A stretch of 44,100 bases of DNA from Leptofilum sp050292445 (GCA_050292445.1 JBNKLQ010000004.1:1-44100), one strand, 5' to 3'. Positions 9,401 through 17,321 are shown, counted from the first letter of the stretch. The notes: generated by a model from the letters alone, not told the origin. Program-made: numbers and translations.

Positions 9401-9957
9401 ATAATCAGCTAGAGATTATGAAGGTGCGCACAAATTTAACGGCCGCTTTGGTTGATTTAGGCAGCTACGATGCGGCCGAACGGGCGATACGGTCCGTAGT
9501 GCGCCTGGTTGAGGATTTTAGCAAGATGGCTGGCTGGTATGAGAGCCCTCGGGTGTATGTGTACCAGGCGCTGGCGTGTCTGGGAAAGGGCCAGCCAGAC
9601 CTGGCGCTCCGTTATGCTAACCGGGGGCATCGCAAAGCTGCTGTGCAGGAAAGCGATGGGGCCCTGGGGTTTGCCTGGTATGGGTTGGCGCGTGTATTGG
9701 CTGAGGGTGGGGAGGGGATACGGCCGTTACAAATCGACAACGGTACCTACACCGCCTCAGACTGCTTTGCCGAGAGTTTACGTCTGTATTCGACAGTTAA
9801 CGGCGGCGGTGTGGCCTCAGCCCGAGACCAGGCCCGTACCCTGTGGACTTGGTCGGCTCACGAAGCGGCCATCGGCAACGAAACTCAGAGCGCGCGCCTG
9901 AGCCAACATGCCCAAGAACTGGCCGACGCCCAAGGCATCCAATTGCCTGAGTGGTAG
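6466..9957 (+). CDS. Class III cyclase domain / STAND-type ATPase / TPR protein, paralogue 2 (transition-state half)
   Basis: 1163 residues, with the same architecture as the gene before it. The shared N-terminus has a pattern like TLEAQRAVL / SLEEKRIIL. A cyclase domain (about 55-215) is followed by a STAND ATPase with Walker A GDAGVGKS (295-302, numbering from the TTG at 6463) and FLEDLHWADE. TPR-like repeats fill the C-terminal half. Here the metal aspartates are gone: N65 in LFANITG and E109 in KHMGEAV. K105, T186, N193 and R197 (FTVIGDAVNVASRLE) are intact. It is therefore the mirror image of paralogue 1 and resembles the C2 half of mammalian adenylyl cyclase. I take ATG 6466 rather than the TTG one codon earlier; the ribosome site is weak for either. 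The stop lies 2 bases from the convergent rlmI stop. Confidence 0.88.
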   Translation: MSEQEQLHQVITSLEEKRIILGDAVVDTTIAALQEKLADLDSSTPNHLAARTAQRKQVSILFANITGISTGTDSLPDTNILNIMNVLWRRLDGAITNQDGTIDKHMGEAVMGLFGVPVAHEDDAERALRAALQMRAALSDFVSERVGADELSETELAHLRGLQIRIGINTGPVMLGRVGSSEEFTVIGDAVNVASRLEKSAPPGGILIAHDTYVLVHDRFNVEPLGLVNIRGRSEPIQVYLVLGIKPRLFYASGRGVEGVETRMVGREAELQQLKDMLQQAVEDRVGQVLTIVGDAGVGKSRLVHEFGNWVRALPYEVPVFKGRTYQQISQLPFGLIRDILATYFEIQDNDPPAIAEEKLVQGMGQFIGQENDDIRMRANVIGQLIGLDLTTKVQSLGQTGEAPQLRAAAYEYLATFFEVIAAHNSAVLLFLEDLHWADEASLDFLRYLADSCRKAPLLIIGVTRPQDGQAGSSYRERPLPGTNIQIDNLSPEESQQLVVEILQKLPEIPADLSDLILQQAEGNPFYVEELIKVLIEDGVIIAGQKQWQLRRNQLTEVRVPPNITSVLQGRLDRLTNMERVTLQRAAVVGRVFWDTAVTQMNAAADEPLDPNQTRTALQALEKREMIFRRQSSGFAGTNAYLFKHAILHQVTYESVLLRSRPIYHKQVADWLAQQSGERISEYASTIAEHYELAEEKSTAAELYEMAGQRAQDTFNNGMATVYYCRSLALLTEMPHYAIWQLRLQEDLGELLLQQARLVEAAQAYMTMRFTAEEDGDLLLQARAWNGLAEIQEIQADYVSMLESAQQAERVAWLINAESTWVRALLHKSTALLRQGDVEMALLATFRAVETAQRLDEPELLTLCLQKSCEQHIRIGRYRPVDQYLAQLKGQSALLDRLDNRPALALANRALGEINKRLGRFDKALHWLLAAMKVYRELEDQLAIGQTLNLLGETSRLRGQSSVAIPFYRKALAIVNGLDNQLEIMKVRTNLTAALVDLGSYDAAERAIRSVVRLVEDFSKMAGWYESPRVYVYQALACLGKGQPDLALRYANRGHRKAAVQESDGALGFAWYGLARVLAEGGEGIRPLQIDNGTYTASDCFAESLRLYSTVNGGGVASARDQARTLWTWSAHEAAIGNETQSARLSQHAQELADAQGIQLPEW

Positions 9958-9959
9958 AC

Positions 9960-11165
9960 CTACCAAACTCTACACAAAAACCCCTTCAAATAAGCAGATT
10001 CAGGAAATGTAAGCAGTACCGGATGGTCTGGTCCTTGGGTGAGGGTTTGGATGATCTGTACCTGCCGTCCGGCGTCAACGGCCGCACCAAACAACACCTT
10101 TTGGAACAACTCAGCGCTGACGAGGCCGGAGCAGGAGAAGGTGGCTAATAAACCACCTGGTGGCAGCAGCCGCAGCGCCAGCCAGTTTAAATCTTTGTAG
10201 CCACGACAGGCGCGCTTTACGTCGCGCTGGCTGTGGGCAAATTTGGGCGGGTCCAGCACAATGACGTCAAACGTTTGGTCGGTGTCACGATAGTGGCGCA
10301 AAACGTCGAAGGCGTCACCAGCCAGATATTCATCTTGCGGCCGTTTCCAGCCGTTGCGTTCTACATTTTGTTCAGCCAGGGTCAGGGCATCAAAAGAGCT
10401 GTCTACGTGGGTGACTTGCTGTGCCCCGTTGGCAATGGCAACCAGGCCAAACCCACCTGTGTACGCAAAGACGTTGAGGACGCTTTTGCTGGCGATGTGA
10501 TGGGGCTGGCAAACGGCCGTACGATTTTCCCGCTGATCCAGATAAAAACCACTTTTGTGTCCACCTAGCAAATTGACGCCAAACTGGATGCCATTTTCTT
10601 GAATCACCAGCGTTTCTGGCGGGGTGTCACCACTGGCGACGCGGCTGATTGAGGGCAGCCCTTCTTTTTGGCGCACGTCGGCGTCGGAACGTTCGACGAT
10701 GCCTGTAGGCTGCCAGATTTGGTTCAGCGCGGCCAGGATGGTTTCTTTTTGGGCTTCAATACCTGCCGTGAGCGACTGCATCACCAAAAAATCGCCATAT
10801 TTATCCACGATGAGGCCGGGCAGGGAGTCGGCTTCGGCGTTGACGAGGCGGTAGGCGGTGGTGGCCGGTTCCAGATTGAGTTGCTGGCGGTGTCGGTTGG
10901 CTTGCTGGAGACGGCCGTTCCAAAACAGCTCATCAATTTGCTCATCCACATCCCAACTGAGCAGGCGCACCCGGATTTGTGAATGGGGATTGAAATAGCC
11001 TGTTGCCAGGAAACGGCCGTTTCCATCCACAACCTGTACCAAGTCCCCTGGCTGTGGTTCCCCTTCAACCCTGGCAATTGCCCCGGAAAACAGCCAGGGA
11101 TGTCGGTTCAAAACTGATTTTTCCCTGCCGGGTTTCAGAGTAAGTTGGCCAATAATTGCGTGCAT
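9960..11165 (-). CDS. rlmI: Class I SAM-dependent 23S rRNA cytosine-5 methyltransferase, RlmI type
   Basis: 401 residues, the usual RlmI/YccW length. An N-terminal PUA domain (about 1-80, with HPWLFSGAI and GDLVQVVDGNG) binds RNA. It is followed by the linker domain and a Rossmann methyltransferase core (LNVFAYTGGFGLVA, DPPKFAH). The SFSC-type motif ATFSCSG carries the conserved cysteine expected of an m5C methyltransferase. The family methylates C1962 of 23S rRNA in E. coli; the exact target here is inferred. The start is the ATG at 11165-11163. The gene lies 134 bases after mogA on the same strand, separated by a repeat hairpin, so it may have its own promoter. Confidence 0.88.
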   Translation of the reverse strand: MHAIIGQLTLKPGREKSVLNRHPWLFSGAIARVEGEPQPGDLVQVVDGNGRFLATGYFNPHSQIRVRLLSWDVDEQIDELFWNGRLQQANRHRQQLNLEPATTAYRLVNAEADSLPGLIVDKYGDFLVMQSLTAGIEAQKETILAALNQIWQPTGIVERSDADVRQKEGLPSISRVASGDTPPETLVIQENGIQFGVNLLGGHKSGFYLDQRENRTAVCQPHHIASKSVLNVFAYTGGFGLVAIANGAQQVTHVDSSFDALTLAEQNVERNGWKRPQDEYLAGDAFDVLRHYRDTDQTFDVIVLDPPKFAHSQRDVKRACRGYKDLNWLALRLLPPGGLLATFSCSGLVSAELFQKVLFGAAVDAGRQVQIIQTLTQGPDHPVLLTFPESAYLKGFLCRVW

Positions 11166-11180
11166 GGGATTTCACTAACT

Positions 11181-11233
11181 GTCATTCCCGCGAAGGCGGG
11201 AATCCATATGTCTGGAATCCTGCGAAGGCAGGA
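11181..11233. repeat. REP-like double hairpin
   Basis: Two adjacent hairpins share a GAAG loop: TTCCCGC/GCGGGAA (11185-11202) and TCCTGC/GCAGGA (11218-11233). The outer GTCATTCC motif recurs in the hairpin at 37938-37966. The form resembles the dispersed extragenic palindromes of many bacteria. It sits between mogA and rlmI. Confidence 0.6.
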
Positions 11234-11279
11234 GGGACAAGCAAAAGTGATGAGGAAAATGGAGATTGAGCGAAAACTA

Positions 11280-11300
11280 AATCTCCAATCTCTAATCTCC
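11280..11300. repeat. Intergenic heptamer tandem repeat (AATCTCC)
   Basis: AATCTCC, AATCTCT, AATCTCC occur in tandem directly against the mogA stop codon. GGAGATT at 11261-11267 can pair with them. The same heptamer is repeated at 43672-43699, 32 kb away and also between genes. Confidence 0.65.
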
Positions 11301-11797
11301 TAAACTTGTCGATGTTGGCTTTCGCTGTCTGGCGCTTCGCTGAGCAGCTCCAGAGCGTGGGGCAGAATGGGCAGCAGCACGTCCATGTTTTCCCGGACCG
11401 CTTTGGGATTGCCTGGCATGTTGATGATTAGCGTGCGCCCGCGAATGCCGGCCACGGCGCGGGAGAGCATGGCATGGCGGGTAATTTTTAAGCTTTCGGC
11501 GCGCAGCGCTTCGGCAATGCCAGGCGTTTCCCGCTCAATGACGGATTTGGTCGCTTCCGGCGTCACATCACGTGGGGAAAAGCCAGTGCCGCCGCTAGTC
11601 AGAATGAGATTGACTCCCGCATTGCACCATTGGATGAGTGCATTGGCAATCGCCGCTTTTTCATCTGGCACGATGGTTCGATGGCTGACTTGCCACGGCG
11701 TTTTGTTCTGCACAATCTCAGCCAGGATAGGGCCGCTGCGATCTTCATACTCGCCGCGCGCCCCCCGGTCTGAGACGGTTAAAATAGCCACCTGCAT
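11300..11797 (-). CDS. mog: Molybdopterin adenylyltransferase / MoaB-MogA family
   Basis: 165-residue Mo-cofactor protein that activates molybdopterin by adenylation before molybdate insertion by MoeA. The MoCF-binding signature TSGGTGFSPRDVTPEAT lies at 68-83, with VSDRG at the N-terminus and PGNPKAVRENM near the C-terminus. The length fits MogA/MoaB. The start ATG (11797-11795) follows the PHP-AlbA stop by 3 bases, so it is the last gene of the lon operon. MoeA is encoded elsewhere in this window at 29737, in a separate operon. Confidence 0.88.
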   Translation of the reverse strand: MQVAILTVSDRGARGEYEDRSGPILAEIVQNKTPWQVSHRTIVPDEKAAIANALIQWCNAGVNLILTSGGTGFSPRDVTPEATKSVIERETPGIAEALRAESLKITRHAMLSRAVAGIRGRTLIINMPGNPKAVRENMDVLLPILPHALELLSEAPDSESQHRQV

Positions 11798-11800
11798 TGT

Positions 11801-13564
11801 TTAATGTGCCTTTTCAATGAGCGACAGCCAGTTGTCGTTAAGGCCGCTGTCGGTCACACCGTAGAAAAAGTGAATCGTATCGCCCTCACGCATGGCCAGA
11901 TCGTACCAAACGTTGTCATTCTTTTTACGAATATCGAGAACGGCAATGTTGCCTTGCCAGGAAATATCAGATGGTTTGGGCGTGTCGGTTTCCACTTTGG
12001 TGATGGCATAATGCCACAGCTTGCGGGCTGAGGAGCGCGTCACGTTTTTGATCAGGTTGCCGTTGCGCAGGTCGCGCACGGTATGATAGTACGTTCCCTT
12101 GCGCTTTTCGCTCTCTACAATTTCCACGCCGGTTCGCGGTGGTTCAACTACGTTCGTGGCCGTTTTGCCTATTTTGGGTGCCAGATGGCCGATTGGCGGT
12201 AAGGGAGGCAGTATCTCCTGTTCTGTTTCAGCTGTTGCCTCGGCCGGGCTGGCAATCAGCCGCACAATTTCATCACGGACGGCCTGACTGGTTTCGGTAT
12301 CATCCCGAATATAGAACAGGTTGTCGTCGATGGCATAGGGTTTATCCTGACCTGGCTGCACCGTCACGCGCACAATTTGTTCTCCTTGGGAGGGCAAATT
12401 GTCGATGTGGATGTCTGGCTCTGGGGTAAAGCGGTTGCTAATGACAGTTTGCAGCCGGTCTATAGCCCGATTATGGTCCCGTACCCCGACTGGCTTTTCT
12501 TTGGGGTTGGCCGAAACGCCGATGTAGATGGTGCCACCATTGCCATTGGCCATGGCGCAAATGTCGCGCAGCACGTGGTTTTGATGCCCGCCGCGCTGAG
12601 CCATCGAGGCGTGAAAGGATTGGACGATGGATTCCCCTTCTTCACGAGCCAGCTGGACAAAATCAATGGGGTTGGCTGGGCCGCGATACGGTCGTGTTAA
12701 AGACAAATCATTGCCCTTCAACACACTGGCTAATGCCTCAAATGAGACCGCCGGTAGCAAAATTTCCGTTACCCGGTCGCCAATGCCCAACGATTTTGAG
12801 TTTGAATTCTCGCGCATCAGCCGGTGGGCGTCTGACCCCTGGATGCAGCGCATGGGGCGGGGATATTCTGGTTTGGAGCCATCAAAAAAGCGGCGGGTAG
12901 TGTAACGGCCGCGTTTGTCTAAATCCGTGACTTCCAAAACGTGCAGATTGGGATCTTGCGTGTAGGCAATGCGCGTTTGGCCACCAAAATCGAGACCGCG
13001 CATAGCCACACCGTTGCTGGAGTTGGCGTGGGCGGCAATAACAATACCACCTGCTTCGTTGATGACACGATAGGCGGTAAGGACATCGGCCGTAGCTCCC
13101 ACGGTAGCGCTACCCTTGCTCAGAGATTCTACGGGAACACGCAGCGTGAGCAGCAAATGTTCCAGCAGGCTAATGGGGCTGTCCTGAGGGAAAACGCCCA
13201 AAATGTGGAAGCCAAAGGTGGCTGTAAACTCAAAACCGGGCAGCACTAAAATTTTATCAAGCAAGCGACGATACTCGTCGAGCCGTCGCTTTTCTTCAGG
13301 ATCGAGGCGGCCAAGTTCTTCGAGCCAGAGCAGCCGTTCAACTTCTTTGCGCATGGCAGCAAATCCGGCCACAGAATTGTGATCGGTAAAGGCGATGATG
13401 TCCAGTCCGCGCAGCTCTGCCTGGCGCAAAATGTCTAGATAGCTAACATTGTTCTCTTGATAATCAACGGAGCCAGGCGTATGCAGGTGTAGGTCCATGC
13501 GTCGCCATTGACGAGAAGGGGATTTACCTTGAGGTTTCCGTCTGCGGGAGCGGTTATTACTCAT
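11801..13564 (-). CDS. PHP metal-dependent phosphoesterase fused to an AlbA_2 (Schlafen-type) domain
   Basis: 587 residues from the chosen start. A basic N-terminus precedes a PHP domain (about 22-290) with metal ligands H26-x-H28 (DLHLHT), D61-H62 (FTDHN), H179 (IAAHANSS) and D245-x-H247 (GSDAH). A Schlafen-type AlbA_2 putative nucleic-acid-binding domain (formerly AAA_4) follows at about 305-440, with ICAMANGNGGTIYIGV. The last ~100 residues form a domain I do not recognise. The ATG at 13564 is preferred because a GGGGG ribosome site lies 12 bases upstream and it overlaps the receiver gene by 8 bases. A longer frame to 13738 would run through that gene. A likely nuclease or phosphoesterase with regulated nucleic-acid binding; substrate unknown. 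Confidence 0.82.
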   Translation of the reverse strand: MSNNRSRRRKPQGKSPSRQWRRMDLHLHTPGSVDYQENNVSYLDILRQAELRGLDIIAFTDHNSVAGFAAMRKEVERLLWLEELGRLDPEEKRRLDEYRRLLDKILVLPGFEFTATFGFHILGVFPQDSPISLLEHLLLTLRVPVESLSKGSATVGATADVLTAYRVINEAGGIVIAAHANSSNGVAMRGLDFGGQTRIAYTQDPNLHVLEVTDLDKRGRYTTRRFFDGSKPEYPRPMRCIQGSDAHRLMRENSNSKSLGIGDRVTEILLPAVSFEALASVLKGNDLSLTRPYRGPANPIDFVQLAREEGESIVQSFHASMAQRGGHQNHVLRDICAMANGNGGTIYIGVSANPKEKPVGVRDHNRAIDRLQTVISNRFTPEPDIHIDNLPSQGEQIVRVTVQPGQDKPYAIDDNLFYIRDDTETSQAVRDEIVRLIASPAEATAETEQEILPPLPPIGHLAPKIGKTATNVVEPPRTGVEIVESEKRKGTYYHTVRDLRNGNLIKNVTRSSARKLWHYAITKVETDTPKPSDISWQGNIAVLDIRKKNDNVWYDLAMREGDTIHFFYGVTDSGLNDNWLSLIEKAH

Positions 13565-13940
13565 TGGTAGCTGCCCCCTTTGCAATAAGTTCGGTGAGCC
13601 TTTCTGAAAGGGAGTTGGGCGGATAGGGTTTGAGCATGAATAGATTGGCCCCAGACTCCTGGGATTCTTTTTCCTGGCGATAATCGCCAGATGTGATGAT
13701 GACGGCCGTTTCCTTTTTCGCGTTTGTCTCTCCAGCACGAATAGCCCGTAGCAAGTCTAGCCCACTGCGTCCGCGTGCCAGGTGACAATCAATGACAAAC
13801 GCTTTTGTATTGGGTGTGGCGACTTTTTCCGCTTTGGTTTGATCTTCACAGGTTTCTACGCTGAAACCATCTAGTTCCAGCAGCATCTTTATTAAACTTG
13901 AATTGGTGTTATCGTCATCGACAACGATGATTTGAGTCAT
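13557..13940 (-). CDS. Stand-alone response regulator receiver domain
   Basis: 127 residues, receiver (REC) domain only, with no output domain. The acidic pocket VVDDDN, phospho-acceptor D51 (FVIDCHLARG), T83 (IITSG) and K104 (MLKPY) are all present, so phosphorylation should be possible. No histidine kinase is encoded nearby. It begins 6 bases after lon and overlaps the PHP-AlbA start by 8 bases. Translational coupling suggests the receiver acts on, or with, the PHP-AlbA protein. A CheY/Spo0F-like phosphorelay role is the alternative. Confidence 0.87.
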   Translation of the reverse strand: MTQIIVVDDDNTNSSLIKMLLELDGFSVETCEDQTKAEKVATPNTKAFVIDCHLARGRSGLDLLRAIRAGETNAKKETAVIITSGDYRQEKESQESGANLFMLKPYPPNSLSERLTELIAKGAATNE

Positions 13941-13946
13941 AATTTT

Positions 13947-16415
13947 TTAATCCGTACAGAGTGCCTTTTTTAACACGTCATCCATAGTGTGTGCTAAAAC
14001 AAATGACATCTCCTTTTTAATTTCATCAGGTATTTTAGCCAAGTCCGGCTCGTTTTTTTGGGGCAAAATAATGGTATGCAAGCCAGCCCGATGGGCTGCC
14101 AGCACCTTTTCTTTTATCCCCCCAACGGGCATAATTTGGCCGCGTAAAGTAATTTCTCCGGTCATGCCGGTGTCATTGCACACTGGTCGCCCGGTGAGTA
14201 AAGAGGCCAGGGCGGTGGCAATGGTAATGCCAGCTGATGGACCATCTTTGGGGATGGCTCCAGCTGGTATGTGAATGTGAATGTCGTGCTGTTCAAAAAA
14301 ATTGGGCGTGATGCCCAGCTGTTCTGCTTTGGCACGTACGTACGTCATGGCAGCCTGGGCCGATTCTTGCATCACGTCGCCGATATGCCCGGTAATGGTG
14401 AGCCCTTTTTTGCCAGGCATTTTGGCTGCCTCGATGAATAAAATATGCCCACCAGTGCTGGTCCAGGCCAAACCGGTCGCCACGCCCGCCAGGCGCGTGC
14501 GCTGGGCGGTTTCGGCAAAGAAGCGCACCGGCCCTAGAAAATTTGCGAGCTGGTCTGCCTTAATTTGTTGGGGTGCTGTGTCTGCCGTATTGAGCTGCTG
14601 GGCAACGGTTGTGGCTACTTTGCGGCAGACTCGTCCTATTTGCCGTTCTAGCTCTCTGACACCGGCTTCCCGTGTATAGTCACGAATGATTTGGTGCAGA
14701 ACGGCCGTATCCAACTGCATCTCATCTGCCAATAATCCATTATTGTGAATTTGTCGTGGTATTAAATAATTTTTGGCAATGGCTACCTTTTCAGATTCGG
14801 TGTAACCCGCAATTCGAATGACCTCCATGCGATCTTGCAGCGGGTGGGGGATGGTGTCGAGCGTATTGGCTGTAGTGATAAACAAGACAGAGGAAAGATC
14901 GAAGGATACATCCAGATAATGGTCGCTAAACGTGCGGTTTTGCTCTGGGTCCAGCACTTCTAGCAAAGCAGCGGCCGGATCGCCCCGAAAATCCGCGCCT
15001 AACTTGTCGATCTCATCCAGGATGACAACGGGATTGTTGCTTTGGCAGCGACGTAACATTTGCATGATGCGGCCAGGCATCGCCCCAATGTAGGTACGCC
15101 GGTGCCCCCGAATTTCGGCCTCGTCGCGTATGCCACCTAGGGAAATGCGGGCAAATTGCCGACCCATCGCCCTGGCAATGGAGCGCCCTAGCGATGTCTT
15201 GCCTACGCCGGGTGGCCCAACAAAACAAAGGATGGCCCCTAAACAGTCCGCATCTTGAGTGGGAACGGCCGTATTCTCCTCTTCGTGCACCTCGTCCCTA
15301 AGCCGCTCTTGCCGCAGCCGCCGTACAGCTAAAAACTCGACGATGCGCTCTTTTACCTCATCCAATCCATAATGGTCTTCATCCAGCACCAGCCAAGCGT
15401 GTTCCAGGTCCAATAGGTCTGTGGTGGAATTGTTCCAGGGCAAATTGACCAACCATTCGAGATAAGTGCGCACTACACCATATTCAGCCGCAGCGACGGG
15501 TAACCGTGTCAGACGGTTAAGCTCGCGTTCCGCCTCTTGCTGCGCTTCGGCTGGCATATGGGCGGCTTCAATCTTCTTGCGGAAGGTTTGGGCTTCGACC
15601 TCTCGCTCATCGGCTTCGCCCAATTCCCGCTGGATAGCCTTTAGCTGTTCCCGTAAAAAATATTCCCGCTGGGCCTGTTCCATCTGACCGAACGCTTCGG
15701 TGCGGATGCGCTGGCCCATTTCCATAATTTCTGTTTCTTTGCCAATGTAGCGAACCAGCCAGATGAGCTTCTCGGAGAGATCGTTGAACTCAAGAAATTG
15801 CTGGGCTTCATTCAATTCTAACTGGAGATATGTGGCAATGGTGTAAACAAGCTGGAGGGGATTTTCAATATTGAGGCTGGAGGCCAGTAAATCACCAGGA
15901 ATGCTAGGCACAAATTCGGCCAGCCGCATGAACATATCTACCAGATTGCGCGACATGGCTTCTGTTTGAGTGCTACTGCTCTCATCTTCGGGGAACGGCT
16001 CAATCTCGGCTACCAGGAATGGTTCTGTGGAGACAAAGGTTCTGATACGGAAACGATGCAGCCCGTTGACCAACATACGGATGGTGCCATCTTTGCGGCG
16101 CAGCTGACGATGGACAATCGCTACGGTACCGATGCGATGAACCTCATCGGGGCCAGGTACGGCACGTTCCTGGTTGTGGCTGGCACATAGCCCAATTAAT
16201 CCATTTTGCTGATCGGTGCTTTCTAGCAGGCGAATGGAACGTGGCTGACCGATGTTTAGGGGCACGGCCGTTTGTGGGTAAACAACCAATCCGCGCAAGG
16301 GCAAGATAGGCAAGACGCCTGGCAATTCTGCTTGGTTTAGTAAACGGCCGTGCGCTGCGGGACTCTCTTCACTGGCTAGGTGTGTGCCCTCGTTGTCCCT
16401 TTCAAAACTGTTCAT
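13947..16415 (-). CDS. lon: ATP-dependent protease Lon
   Basis: 822 residues, a typical soluble LonA. The order is an N-terminal substrate-binding domain (ILPLRGLVVYPQTAVPL), a coiled linker, an AAA+ module with Walker A GPPGVGKTS (about 398-406) and Walker B VILDEIDK, and a C-terminal serine-lysine protease domain. The catalytic serine is S727 in KDGPSAGIT, and by spacing the lysine is near 770 in KEKVLAAHR. It degrades damaged and regulatory proteins. The start ATG (16415) is 91 bases from the preceding small membrane gene. The receiver gene follows after 6 bases. Confidence 0.96.
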   Translation of the reverse strand: MNSFERDNEGTHLASEESPAAHGRLLNQAELPGVLPILPLRGLVVYPQTAVPLNIGQPRSIRLLESTDQQNGLIGLCASHNQERAVPGPDEVHRIGTVAIVHRQLRRKDGTIRMLVNGLHRFRIRTFVSTEPFLVAEIEPFPEDESSSTQTEAMSRNLVDMFMRLAEFVPSIPGDLLASSLNIENPLQLVYTIATYLQLELNEAQQFLEFNDLSEKLIWLVRYIGKETEIMEMGQRIRTEAFGQMEQAQREYFLREQLKAIQRELGEADEREVEAQTFRKKIEAAHMPAEAQQEAERELNRLTRLPVAAAEYGVVRTYLEWLVNLPWNNSTTDLLDLEHAWLVLDEDHYGLDEVKERIVEFLAVRRLRQERLRDEVHEEENTAVPTQDADCLGAILCFVGPPGVGKTSLGRSIARAMGRQFARISLGGIRDEAEIRGHRRTYIGAMPGRIMQMLRRCQSNNPVVILDEIDKLGADFRGDPAAALLEVLDPEQNRTFSDHYLDVSFDLSSVLFITTANTLDTIPHPLQDRMEVIRIAGYTESEKVAIAKNYLIPRQIHNNGLLADEMQLDTAVLHQIIRDYTREAGVRELERQIGRVCRKVATTVAQQLNTADTAPQQIKADQLANFLGPVRFFAETAQRTRLAGVATGLAWTSTGGHILFIEAAKMPGKKGLTITGHIGDVMQESAQAAMTYVRAKAEQLGITPNFFEQHDIHIHIPAGAIPKDGPSAGITIATALASLLTGRPVCNDTGMTGEITLRGQIMPVGGIKEKVLAAHRAGLHTIILPQKNEPDLAKIPDEIKKEMSFVLAHTMDDVLKKALCTD

Positions 16416-16506
16416 TCGGTATCAATATTTGAATTGTTGTGCCGTTGTTGGAATGGTAAACCGCGTCTGCAACTTGTCTCGTTGTAGTCAAAAGAAAACG
16501 GGCCGC

Positions 16507-16725
16507 TTATTTGCCATCTCCCAGTGAAGCAATGCCACGAATGACGCCAATAATGGCAATACCGGTGCTGAGTAAATCTTTGGTCGAGATTTCTGGGGGG
16601 CCGCCCCGATTGTTTTCTGCTGAACGTGCCAGAAGATACGCGGTACCAGCGCCAATTAAGGCACCACCAATGGCACCAACTAGCAGTAAATTTGTTTTCC
16701 AATTTGGATTAGAGGTTTGATTCAT
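16507..16725 (-). CDS. Small membrane protein with glycine-zipper segment
   Basis: 72 residues. One membrane helix (about 13-34) is built on small residues, VGAIGGALIGAGTAYLLA, a glycine-zipper pattern. A second hydrophobic stretch (GIAIIGVIRGIASL) lies at the C-terminus. The start is ATG 16725 because GGAG lies 8 bases upstream; an upstream ATG pair at 16743/16740 overlaps the previous gene and lacks a site. I do not recognise a named family. Its position between a membrane protein and lon suggests a stress or envelope role, but that is only context. Confidence 0.65.
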   Translation of the reverse strand: MNQTSNPNWKTNLLLVGAIGGALIGAGTAYLLARSAENNRGGPPEISTKDLLSTGIAIIGVIRGIASLGDGK

Positions 16726-16729
16726 ATTT

Positions 16730-17308
16730 TCACTCCGCATCATGACGATTGAGTTGTTTTGTGAGTTGGTCTAGCCAGGCTGTGATGTAAGCTATGACTG
16801 TATTAAAACGGATCACAGGGTTGGCCAACGTGGGCACGAACTGATCGATCTTACGGTAGACAATACTCAATTTTTGGTCAAGTTTCCAGAAGAGCAGGCG
16901 TAAACGGCCGTATTTTTTTTGCAAGGATGGAGCGCTATCTTCTTTGCGTGACTGCCGTTGGTAAATAAGCCCGCCAAAAATACCGGCCAACAGTAGCCCA
17001 AAGATCGCCACTACCGGCAGCATAAACAAAATCAAGATGATGTCGGCAATGCCGGAAAGGAACAAGCGCGTATCTTCATAGGGTGGCCAGATGGCTAGGA
17101 TGAGCAAGTAGATGAGCAGTCCGAGTACGGCCGTTGCTAACAAACCCAGCGGCAGGTAGACGACCAGTTGATTAAATCGTTTCAGTGCATTGGCTCGCTC
17201 AAGCTGAACGGCCGTAGGCACAAAAGGATCCTGTGGTTCTTGTGGCCAGCCAGAAGGCTGTTCACCTGTTGGATAAATAAGTTGCCGATCGTTTGAAGTT
17301 GAATTCAT
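16730..17308 (-). CDS. Membrane protein with two TM segments, unrecognised
   Basis: 192 residues from ATG 17308. A Pro-rich cytoplasmic N-terminus (about 1-45) is followed by two strong membrane helices, LVVYLPLGLLATAVLGLLIY and ILILFMLPVVAIFGLLLAGI. A basic, helical tail follows. A frame extending to 17365 exists. A TATAAT box at 17316-17321 would start transcription at about 17309, so ATG 17308 is the likely start of a leaderless message. It heads a probable operon that continues through the small membrane gene into lon. I do not recognise a family. Confidence 0.65.
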   Translation of the reverse strand: MNSTSNDRQLIYPTGEQPSGWPQEPQDPFVPTAVQLERANALKRFNQLVVYLPLGLLATAVLGLLIYLLILAIWPPYEDTRLFLSGIADIILILFMLPVVAIFGLLLAGIFGGLIYQRQSRKEDSAPSLQKKYGRLRLLFWKLDQKLSIVYRKIDQFVPTLANPVIRFNTVIAYITAWLDQLTKQLNRHDAE

Positions 17309-17315
17309 ATTTCTG

Positions 17316-17321
17316 ATTATA
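17316..17321 (-). promoter_or_regulatory. -10 box implying a near-leaderless start at 17308
   Basis: On the minus strand TATAAT ends 7 bases before the ATG at 17308, so the usual start point falls one base before the codon. The -35 region (TTATGG at 17-base spacing) is weak. Confidence 0.4.

Noticed and set aside
13565..13738. Longer N-terminus for the PHP-AlbA protein
   Set aside because: It would run through the receiver gene in another frame; the ATG at 13564 has a GGGGG site and normal operon overlap.
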